The translations under genes were made by a program, and so were the position numbers. Positions 49,396 to 61,404 of a stretch of 64,000 nt of DNA are shown here, in pieces. This stretch comes from Spinacia oleracea (lineage: Eukaryota > Streptophyta > Magnoliopsida > Caryophyllales > Amaranthaceae). The notes beneath the pieces are model-generated. The model saw only the letters and a list, made by a program, of their open reading frames with translations. It was not told the DNA's origin and did no database searches. Every line of letters begins with the position of its first letter. Positions within the stretch are counted from its first letter, which is position 1. The DNA lies in assembly GCF_020520425.1 (NCBI RefSeq), contig NC_079491.1, positions 8,791,143 through 8,855,142 of the forward strand. The letters are read 5' to 3'.

Positions 49396-49873
49396 CCTCT
49401 ATCGATCTGTTTTATAAAGATCTTTATAGTTACTATTTGCACAATTATTAAGACAAAAGTAGAAAAAATGTTTGAATACAATAAAATATGGGTAAAGCAA
49501 GAGAAATATGTAAAAATGTGGGTGGGTGTAAGAAACAAATGAATAAAATAGGAAAAATAGGTGGAAAATTGTAAATATTGTGGGGTAAAAAGGGCAGTGG
49601 CGGATCTAGAAATTGTACCAAGTGGGGTCACTATTACAAAATTACTGAAAAATTAAGTACTTTTTAATACGAATTAATCGAAAATTAACTAAAATTATGC
49701 AAATTTTTTCGGCCAAGTGGGGTCAAGTGACCCCACTCAGCATACATTGGATCCGCCAATGAAAAAGGGTAAGGTAGTACATTTTCATGTCAAAAGTAGA
49801 ATAATGTAAAGTGTAAGAACATTATGAAACGGACTAAAACGGAAAGTGTAAAGATCATTTTGAAACGGATATA
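49396..49873. mobile_element. Decayed Stowaway-like MITE, host of the hAT MITE
   Basis: CGATCTGTTTTATAAAGATC near 49403 is roughly mirrored by AAAGATCATTTTGAAACGGAT at 49851-49871. Inner segments also pair loosely. The ends are degraded, so the assignment is tentative. Confidence 0.35.
49595..49761. mobile_element. hAT MITE, 167 bp, perfect 8-bp TSD
   Basis: The left end CAGTGGCGGATCT and right end GGATCCGCCAATG are inverted repeats with two mismatches. A perfect 8-bp duplication AAAAAGGG lies at 49587-49594 and 49762-49769. AGTGGGGTCA motifs mirror each other subterminally. Non-coding. Confidence 0.88.
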
Positions 49874-50655
49874 ACATATTAGTTGTTAATCGATCATGTG
49901 ATCAGTGTTTCTATTATTCTATAAGGTTCGGTTGTGAGGGGCGCGGCCGAACCAGAAGTTCTACCCTAAGTATATGTAAACTATAATCGATTAATACAAA
50001 TATATATATGGACCCTAAACACTTGAATTTCCCAACATATACTACTCAAGTAGTACTCTAATTGGGTTTGGAATTATTCGATGGATCGACTACCATGCTT
50101 GTTAGTTGTTGTTGCATAGCACATGGGTTGTAAGTTGTAACAATAATTGCATAGAAAGTACCTTACAGGAAACCAACGTCTTCATCTCAGATAGGAAGCT
50201 GCCTCCTAGTCAACGAACAATGCATTCACAATATATTGAACAATTAGAAAAGAGTTGTAATTAAAAGACAAATTTGATTGGGAACAAAATTAACACAATC
50301 AACTTAAGATTTATGGATAAATTCACCGGGCTAGCAGACTATGCACAAACCTATACAAGAAGAGAGACTGGTCACATAAAAGTATGACGGGGTTCTTTCC
50401 TAAAACCAATTGGTGATTACGGAGTACGTAACTAGTCTAATACTCACATGTGGATTAATTATACATTTATACTCTTAACATTCCCCACTTGTTCGTTATT
50501 GTTTTTTTTTTTCCCAGAAAACTGAAAAACATAAATATGAAAACCATTTATTTTTTTAAGTTGTCAAAAATAAAATGAAATCACCTTTAATTAAGAGAAC
50601 ATTAGAGACGGATTTTAAAACAATTCCCAAAATTGAGATGAATTACTCAGAGCAT
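49874..50655. other. AT-rich spacer
   Basis: No gene or delimited repeat recognised. Confidence 0.45.
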
Positions 50656-50660
50656 GAATC

Positions 50661-52221
50661 TGTTAAGATCTGACCCATGAAACATCACGTGTGAGAGTCC
50701 CACATTGACAAAAGAGAAGAGAATTAATCACTAAATAAGGCCAAGGGGCTACTACCCTTATTGCCATATGGTTTTAAGGTGGAACCTCCTATGATCTTGT
50801 TAAGTGGACTCTCTCTCTTGGTGACGGGTGCGGCTCAGATCCGTATTTAACATGGTATCAGAGCCGGGCCCACAGTTGGGACTTTCTTTAATACTCTGGG
50901 CCAAATTAAAATGGCACGTGTGAGGGGAAGTGTTAAGACACTCTGGCCCATGAAACATCACATGTGACCGAACTAAAAAGTGGACCTCACACGTAAGAGG
51001 GAGTGTTGAAGAAAGTCTTCCCAAAGAACACATGTGAGTGTCCCACATTGAGAAGAGATTAGAGAGTTAATCACTTAATAAGGCTAAGGGGCTACTCCCC
51101 TTATTGCCATATGATTTTAAGGTGGAACTTCCTTTGGCCTTGTTAAGTGGACTTTCTCTCTTGATGACGGGTGCGGCCCAAACCCGTATTTAACATTGTA
51201 TTAGAGCCGGGCCCACGACTTGGACCGTTAATATTCTGGGCCAAATTAAAATGGCACGTGTGAGGGGGAGTGTCGAGAAACGCACTCTGGCCCACGAAAC
51301 ATCACATGTGACCGAACTAAAAAGTGGACCTCACACGTGAGGGGGAGTGTTGAAGAAAGCCTTTCCAAAGAACACATGTGAGTGTCCCACATTGAGAAGA
51401 GATGAGAGAGTTAATCACTTAATAAGGCTAAGGGGCTACTCCCCTTATTGCCATATGGTTTTAAGGTGGAACTTCCTTTGGACTTGTTAAGTGGACTTTC
51501 TCTCTTGATGACGGGTGCGGCCCAAACCCGTATTTAACATTGTATCAGAGCCGGGCCCACGACTTGGACCGTTAATATTCTGGGCCAAATTAAAATGGCA
51601 CGTGTGAGGGGGAGTGTCGAGAAACGCACTCTGGCCCACGAAACATCACATGTGACCGAACTAAAAAGTGGACCTCACACGTGAGGGGCAGTGTTGAAGA
51701 AAGCCTTCCCAAAGAACACATGTGAGTGTCCCACATTGAGAAGAGATGAGAGAGTTAATCACTTAATAAGGCTAAGGGGCTACTCCCCTTATTGCCATGT
51801 GGTTTTAAGGTGGAACTTCCTTTGAACTTGTTAAGTGGACTCTCTCTCTTGATGACGGGTGCGGCCCAGACCCGTATTTAACATGGTATCATAGCGGGGC
51901 CCACGACTTGTGGCTCGAACAGTTAATATTCTGGGGCAATTGAATAGGATCCATGTGAGGGAGAGTGTTTGACCCATGAAACATCACATGTGACCCATAT
52001 TGAAAAGGGACCTCACACGTGATGGGAAGTGTTAAGATCTAACGCATGAAACATCACGTGTGAGAGTCCCACGTTGATAAAAGAGAAGAGAGTTAAACAC
52101 TTAATAAGGCCAAGAGGCTACTCCCCTTATTGACATATGGTTTTAAGATGGAACCTCCTTTGGACTTGTTAAGTGGACTCTCTCTCTTGATGACGGATGC
52201 GACCCAGACCCGTATTTAACA
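50661..52221 (+). mobile_element. Tandem TRIM retrotransposon array with five 192-bp LTRs
   Basis: Five long terminal repeats of exactly 192 bp lie at 50661-50852, 51004-51195, 51348-51539, 51692-51883 and 52030-52221. Each begins TGTT and ends TTTAACA. Four internal segments of 151, 152, 152 and 146 bp lie between them. Each opens with a methionine-initiator-tRNA primer binding site (TGGTATCAGAGC or a near match) and ends in a purine tract such as GTGAGGGGGAG. These are the parts of a terminal-repeat retrotransposon in miniature, with no gag-pol. Flanks GAATC (50656-50660) and AAATC (52222-52226) are a 5-bp duplication with one mismatch. LTRs 1 and 5 (TGTTAAGATCT start) resemble each other, and LTRs 2-4 (TGTTGAAGAAAG start) form a second type. 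Each LTR carries a TCCCACATTG-type motif. Confidence 0.9.
50853..50864 (+). other. Primer binding site (initiator tRNA-Met) of the TRIM
   Basis: TGGTATCAGAGC is complementary to the 3' end of plant initiator tRNA-Met and follows the first LTR directly. Equivalent sites start at 51196 (TTGTATTAGAGC), 51540 (TTGTATCAGAGC) and 51884 (TGGTATCATAGC). The last three carry mutations. Confidence 0.88.
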
Positions 52222-52226
52222 AAATC

Positions 52227-52883
52227 ACTTCAATAAGAATTATCCCAATTTTTCAAAGATAACGTAGCATATTGTAGTATATTTTTGCCGTATAATTCAA
52301 GCTTTTTGGTACGTTGACATTTTAAAAAGTTGTAATGAGTAAGAAAAAAACGTAGGCGAGCAAGTCGTAATGATCAACTTTTCTCACGCCCCCAACCATT
52401 ACGGATATGATCTTCAAATACTCCGTACGAACGTAGATTGATTAACTTGAACTCAATTTGACAAACCTATTTGATACTTCTTAAAGAATATATATGTCAT
52501 TCATTCTCACCATAGGAGCTCCTTTGGCCTTTTCAAGTGTGTGTTGTAAAATATCCATCATTGAAAAAAAACAAAAACATGTAATTTCATCACAATTTAC
52601 AAAGGTATGTAAGAATGTACTACTCCCTATTATGGTTGTTGGATATTAGATTAGGACGGTAGTTAGGACCTAATTCAGATATCAACCCATAAGTCCATAA
52701 CCCATTGATCAATAATTCAATAGCATGCATTAAACGTTTTTGCACAATTAATTTTAATATTGTAACAAGAATTAATGATTCAACATATAATTAGAGGAGT
52801 ACTCATAATTAGAGCATGAGAGGACTATTTGTCTATTAACAACTTGTAATTGAATTTGGCTAGTATAAGTATTACTATACTTG
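52227..52883. other. AT-rich spacer
   Basis: Nothing recognised on either strand. Confidence 0.45.
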
Positions 52884-52895
52884 AAGGATATAGTT

Positions 52896-53005
52896 TTTTT
52901 TTTTCGAATGAGCCACAAGGGCGGGGATGAGAATCGATTCCAGGATCACCTGGAATCGGGATGAAAGCTCTAACCAACTGAGCTATCCATCGCTCTCAAC
53001 TTCTC
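52896..53005 (-). mobile_element. tRNA-derived SINE, full length with 12-bp TSD
   Basis: Read on the minus strand, GATGGATAGCTCAGTTGG and GTTAGAGC form a Pol III box A. TGGAATCGATTCTC stands at the box B position, and a short body ends in an A-run. Perfect 12-bp duplications AAGGATATAGTT flank it at 52884-52895 and 53006-53017. At about 110 bp it is barely longer than a tRNA. It could also be called a tRNA retropseudogene. The tRNA fold is not preserved well enough to be a tRNA gene. Confidence 0.78.
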
Positions 53006-53017
53006 AAGGATATAGTT

Positions 53018-53673
53018 ATTATAGTAATAATAAGCGAAAATAAATAGAATCTAATCTGAGACTTTTGGAACAAAAGAAGGCTATATATTGAGCACATTAT
53101 AGAGAAAACGAGATTTGAATGTAATAGGAGGAACCACATGTTTGATGTTTCACAGTTATTTTTTGTAAACGAAAAATAGTTATGAAAATAAAATAAAGAA
53201 CAACTATTTTAATTAAAAAAATGGTGGTTATTTTTTACAAAACACATAGTTACAATCATTTAAGTAATCAGAGCATCGTCCGAGCCCAAAACTAGTGCTC
53301 ATTCTATTTTAAGTTTACTCTATTCTCTTTTTTGACAATTTGCAATTTAAGTACTAAGGAGTACAAGATCACGCAAAATTGAGAAAGAGTACATGCATCA
53401 TCCAATTAAAATGGAATCGATTTTGTTACCTAACTCAAATCAAGTTGAGTTTATACTTTACAGTACGTTATATCCAATCATATTACGTGCAACCTAGATA
53501 ACACTCGGCGTCTAGAACACTGAGAGGCTCCAAGCCTCCAACATGCGTATAAAATACAATATATGTGTATAAAATATATGCCGTATACACACGTATTGCA
53601 CTTATTGAATAAAAGGGCTAAAATATGGAGTATTTATATGTGGTTATTTGAATTACAATTGTACATACATATA
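53018..53673. other. AT-rich spacer
   Basis: Nothing recognised on either strand. Confidence 0.45.
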
Positions 53674-53675
53674 TA

Positions 53676-54003
53676 CTCCCTCCGTCCCGGAATACTCGAC
53701 CCGGTTTGACCGGCACAGAGTTTAAGGGACTTGAATTGACTTATTTAATTTAATAGGTAGTAGTTGATAGTGGGGTATTATTTTAATGTAGTTAGTGGGA
53801 GGTGGGTTAAGAGGTGGGGTTGGGGGAGAGTAGGGGTTGAATTTTTAATTATTTTTTGTATGGAGTAAGGGGTAGGTGGGTTAATAGGGGTGGAGTGAGA
53901 AATAATATAATATTGTTAGAATATTTCCATTTTTAGAAACAGGTCAAGTATTAAGGGACGGCCCGATAAGGAAAACAGGTCAAGTATTCCGGGACGGAGG
54001 GAG
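53676..54003. mobile_element. Stowaway MITE, 328 bp
   Basis: CTCCCTCCGTCCCGGAATAC at the left end has a near-perfect inverted copy at the right (about 32 bp, three mismatches). TA flanks both ends (53674-53675, 54004-54005). An extra internal copy of the AACAGGTCAAGTATT segment lies 30 bp before the right end. Well preserved and probably young. Confidence 0.92.
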
Positions 54004-54005
54004 TA

Positions 54006-54810
54006 ACGATGTTATAAAAATACCTGATTTAATGATTTTGTATTTCTTTCGCCACCCTACACAAGGAAATAGTAGTTTATAGATATTAATATATTATACG
54101 GAGTAATTAAGTTTATAACCACTTTCATCAATGCTAATTAAAAAAGACCTCTAGAACGGACGGAGGTAATGAACCATGTACTTTATACAATTATACAGGA
54201 TTAGTACCACACCTAGCAAAGGTCCATATTTGCAATAACAGATAAACTGTACTTAACGTAAACCATTTAGTGATCCGCATAACTGCACAAGCCTCTAGTT
54301 AATTGCCTCGCAGTTGGAGCATTTGTTGAAATAATCCGACAATTAACTTATCCAATTACCAGTAGCTTAATTCAGATGGATTATCAGAGCAATAAGAGCA
54401 ACGTAACTCCAATGGTTAAAAAATATACTGATCACCAAAAAAATGAACATGTGAGCATGTAGCCCGCCATTGCTGCAACAATGGACATATGCAGCGGTTA
54501 AAACCTTGCAGCTATTTTGGGCAGGTAGCTCATAAAAAATGTAGCTCAAATAAATGAAATTTTTAAATTAAATATTATAGGGAGCTACAAGTTATTCTAG
54601 CCCACAAATGTGAAAATATGTAGCTTAAATTAATTATAACTAAAAATCTAATGTGGCAAAATTAATCACAACACCTTGTTGCTCACCATTAGAGTTGCTC
54701 TAAGGAGTACCAACAACATTCTCACTTTCATTTCCGGTAAAAGACTCGAAGTGAGATATGAAGTCACAATTCATGCAACAATAGAACACGTAGTACGTAT
54801 GTATATCATT
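54006..54810. other. AT-rich spacer
   Basis: Nothing recognised on either strand. Confidence 0.45.
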
Positions 54811-54819
54811 TTGAATAAA

Positions 54820-55160
54820 CGAAAATGATAAAGGTCGCAACATGCGACCTTTAAGCCGTGTCACAATGATGACATGGCATGCTTATGTGTCATGATTTAA
54901 ATTGGAAACTAAAATATTTAACTTATATAATATATTATACATGTTTCAAAAAAGGTAGAAAAATCTTAATATTCTAATTTGTTTCCTTATTTATATCGTC
55001 TACCTTATTTACATATTTTCATAGTAAAAATATTGAATTGATAGTAAAAATATTCTGATGACACATAGTCTACGTGGCGCCTATATGTACCAATTAAACT
55101 GCGACACGTAAGATTGTGACAACTAAATGTTGTCGCAACTTGCGACCTTTATCATCACCC
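54820..55160. mobile_element. Mutator-type MITE, 341 bp, 9-bp TSD
   Basis: ATGATAAAGGTCGCAACATG near the left end mirrors TTGCGACCTTTATCATCACC at the right. Perfect 9-bp duplications TTGAATAAA lie at 54811-54819 and 55161-55169. The first five bases of the left end have diverged. Non-coding. Confidence 0.8.
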
Positions 55161-55374
55161 TTGAATAAAACGCATAGCCAAACGCGCGCTAATCACTCTT
55201 GTGTAATGCCAATCGTTAAAAGTTCTTTTACACAATACCCACTCGATCTATGATTTTTCTCTAAAGTCAAAATCTATACTAATACATTAAAAAGCGTTGT
55301 AGAAAACGTCTATGTGCCACGTAATACTCTTCCCTTTACGCCACATCATTCACTCACCAGTCACCAAGTGGTAT

Positions 55375-55482
55375 GTCATGTAATGGATAACCAAAAATCA
55401 ATACGGTGGGGTTTGAACTCTAGAGTTCATGTCGGGATGATAATTCTCATTACCATCTTAACCAACCACCAATTGTGGTTTA
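55375..55482 (-). mobile_element. Possible tRNA-derived SINE
   Basis: On the minus strand, GTGGTTGGTTAAGATGGTAA stands like a box A. About 30 bp later GAGTTCAAACCCCACC resembles a box B (GGTTCAAATCC type). No clear target-site duplication or tail was delimited. Confidence 0.4.
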
Positions 55483-55499
55483 TTTCTTCACATTAATTT

Positions 55500-58110
55500 A
55501 CAAATAAATGTTAACCTGAAATCTAATCCAACTAAATTTTTATTTGATTTTTTTAATTTCTATGGACTATTTTGAAAAATAAATAAATTAGGACAACTAT
55601 GAAGAGCATGATGTCATAAATCTCATAAGCATCCACTAGGAATACCTTGAATGCATGGCTGCATATATCTAATTTGGTGTTTATTATTTTGAAGCACTTA
55701 GTTCCACTAGAATACAAATTATACAAAGTGTAAGATAATCTAATTGAAAAATTACTTGGCATGATAAATGACGTAGTGTGTCTGTGCAGTTGACGAACTT
55801 AATGAATGTTTTCACTTTATAAACATGTATTTCGTCAAATATTGAGCTCGAGAAAAATTTAAAAAATTAACTATTCAATGTAGCGATCGGGACATCGCCA
55901 AAGCCACGCACTAGTTAAAATTTAAAATGCGAAAGAGACAATTATTTAAGACCGCAAGGAATTCAATCCAATAAACAACAATCTCTTCTCTTGTAACGAG
56001 AATAAAACTGATTTTTAATTTGCGCATCAAAGATGAATTAAAGGATCGAATGTTTTTTTACTATTGCTTCGTTTAGATTATTATCGTAAGGTACGTAAAA
56101 GTGGAAGAGAGAAATCCGGAAAAGTAACAACATCAATTGAGGCATTGAAAGATAGATATTGGAAGGCTGGATTGTAACTTATCTTAAGGGAACCAAAATC
56201 AAGATTAACAACACTAATCTAAAACTAAAAGGGCGTAATCAGTCAATCAACTGAACTAAACGTTGTTATGTTGCTAACTAACCTAACATAATTCACGCTT
56301 AATCAAGAAAAAACCCATCATTGTCTTGTGATCATTTTTTAGCTAACATTGATTGCACACTATCGATCCTCATTGCTTGCATTTTACTACTCACCCTCCA
56401 CACTTTTAGCTACTTATTAATACTTTTCCCTTGACCTGGTTTGATTTTCCTAATTTCTAGTCTGATCTAATTCTTCTTGGTCTGGTCTGGATTTTGCTGA
56501 TTTAGTCTGATTGCTTTCTGTGATTTTTTTTTTATTTTTGCTGGTTTGCTTTGGTCTTTTCTGTTTTTCTAGGTATATTATAATTATTTTTTATCTGGTA
56601 TGAGAATAAGGTGAAGAAACATACCTTACTCAAACAAGTTCATCGAAGAATCAAAATATTAAACATTTGTCGACAATTCTTTTACCTGCGACACCGAATA
56701 CGTACAATACTTTCCCATATGTTTCCGTTAATTCTTCTCGGTTTCAGTTCAATTTCGTTCCACAAAGTTATGCTCGCATGAGCATGAACATGGCGTTGTT
56801 TTTTGTTTTTTCACTCGGATCGGAGGGGACAAAACATGTTACCACACATCAATAATGTATCACACATTACATGTAAAAACAAAAACAAGAAAATAGACAA
56901 GTGAGAGAGGGGATGAACAAAGGAGGTGTGTCCTCATTGTAGGTGTTGAAGAATATATAAGAGCCATATCTAAGTACATGAAACATCCAAAAACATTGTT
57001 TCATTTGTAAGAGATCCCAAATTCCCAATCTTTTAGGGACCATATTGTATACGTAAGTCGTATTTATATATAGGGTCATGTATCCCATACTTAGTTAATT
57101 ACCTCGATCGTATACATTGAATTCTTCCTTCTTTTTCGCATTATTATCCCTTGTATGTTGCATTAATACATACACCTTCCTCTAGAATTAAGACTGCCAC
57201 ATGCATGGTCATTGGTCGGATGCAGATGGAATAATCAGTTCGAGTATAACTGGATAATGTTTTGTGCATGATCATTGTGTTCCTGCGTTTGAATTATGAT
57301 TTTTCTTTTTTTCAGATTACTTCATTTTTTGTCGAATGTGGGTTTGATCGGGTCAGTTTTTAAAAACCCTACCTATAACAATCTTTAATGCATGAAGTTA
57401 GGTGAATTCCCCAATTTATGGTCATAAATATGAACATATATTTATATACATTGCCCTAATTTTAACTTCAATATATCGATCCAATCAATCTACTCCCTCC
57501 GTCTCTTTTTGTTTTTTACGTTTTCCTTTTTTGGTGTTTCAAAATGTTCTTTACATTTCCTTTTATATCATCACATTAATGATTTAATATTCTATCAAAA
57601 TTTGTGTCAAATAATTTTTTAACCAATTAAATTCATTGATTATTTAATTTCTCACCCCTTTCTATTAAGATATTTTTTTCTCATATTCCCAATATCATAA
57701 TTTTGATAAAAGTGAAAACATTATAAATAAACGTAATTTTTCTTATTTAAATAAAAAAAATAGAGGAATCTCAATGCACATTAATTAGTCGTTAATAAAC
57801 GTGTAAAATGGCAAACGTAAAAAACAAAAAGATAATTAAAAATTGTGCTAGATCTTACGCTCCACGTACTGAAAATTCTTGTGAAGTTTAGTTAATTTGA
57901 AAATTCTTGTTACTACTTCTGGCTCCTTGTCAGTTATTAAATGCAATCCATGAGAGTTTGAGCCTAAGGAATTTACTCATATTTTCATGATATATAGGAT
58001 GTTCATGGAGATTTACCCAGGTAATTCACGCGCAATGAAATTTACCCACGGCCCACAAATACAATTCACATAAAAATCCCATCAAAAGGTCAGGCACGTA
58101 ATAAAATTTC
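55500..58110. other. Long AT-rich spacer
   Basis: No gene is recognised. It contains a truncated Stowaway copy (listed) and CT-rich patches near 56430-56560. Sequence around 57900-57950 partly recurs near 59270-59345. Confidence 0.45.
57493..57833. mobile_element. Stowaway MITE missing its right tip
   Basis: CTCCCTCCGTCTCTTTTTGT with TA before it is the left end. The inverted counterpart ACGTAAAAAACAAAAAGATA stops near 57833 without the final GGAGGGAG. The copy has therefore lost about a dozen terminal bases and could not move. Confidence 0.65.
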
Positions 58111-58436
58111 AAAAGGTCTTGCGCGTACAAGGTGTACAATAAATTTATTGTACACCAAAATAACTTTTATGCAGTTTTTCGTAACTTTAACCTATTTTTC
58201 TGTAACTTTTATATTATAAAATAAAAAAGTTGATAGATAAACATTTTAAAGGGTTAAATGATTAATTTATACATTATTAGTGATTTTGAAGAAATAATAT
58301 TTATTCAAATGAAATAATTGATCATTAAAAAATAGATAACTTTTACACATATAAATGTAACTTTTAAGCATTTTGGGTCAACTTTTACTCCAGTGTACGA
58401 TATGTATTGTACACCCATTGTAAACAAGAATTTGTG
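58111..58436 (+). mobile_element. MITE-like repeat, copy A
   Basis: About 325 bp beginning AAAAGGTCTTGCGCG. A palindrome around GTACAATAAATTTATTGTAC and a GTACGATATGTATTGTACAC-like segment lie near its two ends. It recurs in inverted orientation at 58806-59131. No transposition duplication was identified. Confidence 0.65.
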
Positions 58437-58805
58437 ATAAAATTTACCCACGTACCTCAATTCACATTAAAATCCTATTAAATACTCAAACGCGCAATTA
58501 AATTTACCCACAAACATAAAAATCTCATATTAATGTACTCCGTTGTTGAATTGGATTGCACTTGTCGTTTTTCTAAATCAAATATCCCATTTTTAATGTT
58601 CTTGTGTACGAAGTATGTTATAGGGGCTCGTATGGACAAGCCTGATACTAGCTATTAATTTAATGGGCTCGTATGGGCAATCTTGTTACTAGATATTTAT
58701 TTAATTTTCGGTTATTTTGTCGACTACGTAGGACTCATCTTTTTCCATCATGTTTGAGTTCTTGTTCTAATTAAGACGTGGTAGTACTATATCTTTTGGT
58801 GGGTA

Positions 58806-59131
58806 CACAAATTCTTATTTACAAAGGTTGTACAATAAATATTGTACACCGGAGTAAAAGTTAACTCAAAATGTTTAAAAGTTAAGCTTATATATGTAAA
58901 AGTTATCTATTTGTAAGTGATTTTTTTTTTTCATTTTAATAAAACTTATTTCTTCAAAATCACTAATAATGTATAAAATCAATCATTTAACCCTTTAGAA
59001 TATTTATCTATCAATTTTTTTTTACTAATATAAAAGTTAATCAAAACTAGGTTAAAGTTACAAAAAAATGAGTAAAAGTTATGTTGGTGTACAATAAATT
59101 TATTGTACACCTTGTGCGCGCAAGACCTTTT
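58806..59131 (-). mobile_element. MITE-like repeat, copy B, inverted relative to copy A
   Basis: The reverse complement follows copy A over its whole length, ending in TTGCGCGCAAGACC-type sequence on the + strand. The two copies are separated by about 370 bp and could pair into a long hairpin. Confidence 0.65.
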
Positions 59132-60200
59132 GTGGTAGGTATTATGAAGAACTTTATTGTGGTTTTCTGTAGGTAAGACTCCTTAGCTCACTCTTAATTC
59201 TCAAAACAATAGGTATAATTTCCTGGCAATTTATTTGACCAAATTTAATACGAACTACGTAGTACTTTTTACTTCTTCTGGCTCCCCATCAAATTAGAGA
59301 ATTGTGTATTTATTAAATGCAATGGCCATTTATTTGAGAGTTACGAGTAGTAATATTTCTTAAGAGTTAGTTACATCTTTAGGGGAAGAACTTTATTGTG
59401 GTTGTCTCTAGGTTAGCCGTTAGCCTAACTTCAAATTGGTTTAAATTGGGGGTTGAAGTGTTTATGTATGTAATATTGTAAATTTGTAATGTAATGTTTG
59501 GATGACATTTTATAAGAATATCATAAGGGTGTAATAGGAATATTTTGTATCATTTTAGCAAATTTAACACGTTAGTAAGAGTGTTATGGAGAATTCATAA
59601 GGGGAATTCTAAATTTTGCAGAGTTCATAGTGATTTACTTTCAAGTTTTCAAATTATAAAACGCCAGAAAATGCAGTGTTAGTTCTAAAAAAATATAGTG
59701 ATCGAGTTTTTTCACTGTACAACCAGACAACCAGTTGTACTTGCACCTTGTAATTATGCATGTATTCACAAATGAATAGTTTTAGTTGTACTTTACAAGG
59801 TACAACCACATGTACGTAATGGGAAAAAAATAATCATATAGAGCGTGTCTGTAGCTTTTTGAATATCTCATGGTGTTTAAACCAAGTCAAATTACATTAA
59901 TTTAGGTAGTAGTGTACTATTGTGGAAAAACTACTGGTGAGTGCAGTTTTTAGATTTTGAAGTAATGTTTGTGAATTGTGATCAATTGTAGCTTTTAGAT
60001 TTGAAGTAGTGTTTCTCAAAATCTAACAAAAAAAATTCAACCTTGAATTGAAGTCGTCTTACAATTACTCTTCACAAATATGTACCACATTTAAAATTTG
60101 ATTTTATTTTGTAGTAACTAGTTCGCGCCGATCCTAATTTGACATCCACTCGAACTGATGCTAACCGACATTTACATACAATATGTATTAAGCTAGATCT
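59132..60200. other. AT-rich spacer
   Basis: Nothing recognised on either strand. Confidence 0.45.
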
Positions 60201-60416
60201 GTTCGACTTATTTTGACTTATTTCAGAAAAAATAAGTTCAGATAAGTTCAATTAATTTCAGATAAGTTCAGATAAATTCAATTAAGTTCAGATAATATAA
60301 GTTCAGAAAAATAATTTTTTTTCGGACAGTTTCAAACACAAATAAGTCTCAGACAGAATAAGTGTTTTCCAGATAATATAAGTTAAGATACTATAGTTCA
60401 GTCAAAATAAGTCGAA
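60201..60416. mobile_element. MITE with TTCAGATAAG internal repeats
   Basis: GTTCGACTTATTTTGACT at the left mirrors AGTCAAAATAAGTCGAAT at the right (17 of 18 bases). Between them the motif AAGTTCAGATAAGTTCA is repeated many times with variation. No clear duplication was found at the flanks. Confidence 0.65.
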
Positions 60417-60592
60417 TTGAATGGAGCCTCGGTGATTATAGATAAATTTTTATGGTATATTTTTATTCATCCAATTTACCGTACCAACAATATGACATCC
60501 ACTTGAACTGGTGCGCGCTAGTCGACATTTACATACAATACGAGTCTGAATAATGAAAAAATAGGTAAAATTAGTGAAAAACTGACAAAGTC

Positions 60593-60966
60593 TGGCGTGT
60601 TCGGCGGTAGCGTTTTGACCTTGTCAAGACGCTACTTGTAGAATTTGTAAGTGTTTGACAAGGTAGCGGTTTAGCTAACAGTTAGCGGTAGAGGTAGCGG
60701 TTTTGTAGCTTATGTCAAACGTTAAAATTAGTAGCGGTTAAGGTAGCGGTAACGTTTGACAAATTTATAGTAGTAAAGTTTTAAATAATATTTCAGCTTT
60801 TATTTTACGTTACAATATTAACCGCTACTTTTACCGAACACTCATGTTAGTTACTCGCTACTTTGACAGCTAACAGTCACCCGTTGTTATTTATCGCTAC
60901 CCGTTACTCCAATCGCTACCCACTACTCAACCGCTAATCGATACAACTACTTTTGCCGAACATGAC
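60593..60966. mobile_element. hAT-like MITE with GTTCGGC/GCCGAAC ends
   Basis: TGGCGTGTTCGGCGGTAGCG at the left and TTTTGCCGAACATGACA at the right are imperfect inverted repeats. Subterminal GGTAGCGGTT on the left and CGCTACC/ACCGCTA on the right mirror each other in several copies. The target-site duplication is not clear. Confidence 0.55.
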
Positions 60967-61404
60967 ATTAAGATAAAGGTTAAATATGAGGGCAAACTCA
61001 CCCTAATGTTGCCCTTAATTTTTGCGCCCAAAAAATCAATAACTGTCTCACCAAAGACTCACGTAATCAATAACTACCCACTACCAATCCACCATTAACC
61101 AAACATAATCAAAGTTCGTCATACAGTCTAAAAAGTTCTTCAAAACGTCGTCGTATCTCATGGAGCACATGACTCCAACTGACAACTTCACATCCTCTCT
61201 TTACAGTTTAAAAAGCCCCCCAAAACTTCACTTTACACCTTACCACAATACAAAAGCAACTCTTCACTTTCTCTCTCCTCCCACCACCGCCCACCACCAA
61301 TGCCACCGGATATCCTCTCCCCGCCGCCGCCACAACCACCACCATCACCACCCTTGTAATAATCAAATTCACTTATTTCCCTCTCTGTCTACTATCCTTT
61401 ATCA
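60967..61404. promoter_or_regulatory. Promoter and 5' leader of the SPIRAL2-like gene
   Basis: Noncoding sequence rich in C and A, with CCACC repeats at about 61280-61360, leading into the ATG at 61405. A small upstream open frame begins at 61160. No clear TATA box was singled out. Confidence 0.5.

Noticed and set aside
50660-52221. CRISPR-like or simple tandem repeat
   Set aside because: Period (about 344 bp), primer binding sites, purine tracts and TG...CA termini show LTR-internal units of a TRIM.
52905-53000. Possible tRNA gene on the minus strand
   Set aside because: Box A and box B are good, but the acceptor and anticodon stems do not pair convincingly, an A-run follows and 12-bp target duplications flank it, so it is a SINE or retropseudogene.
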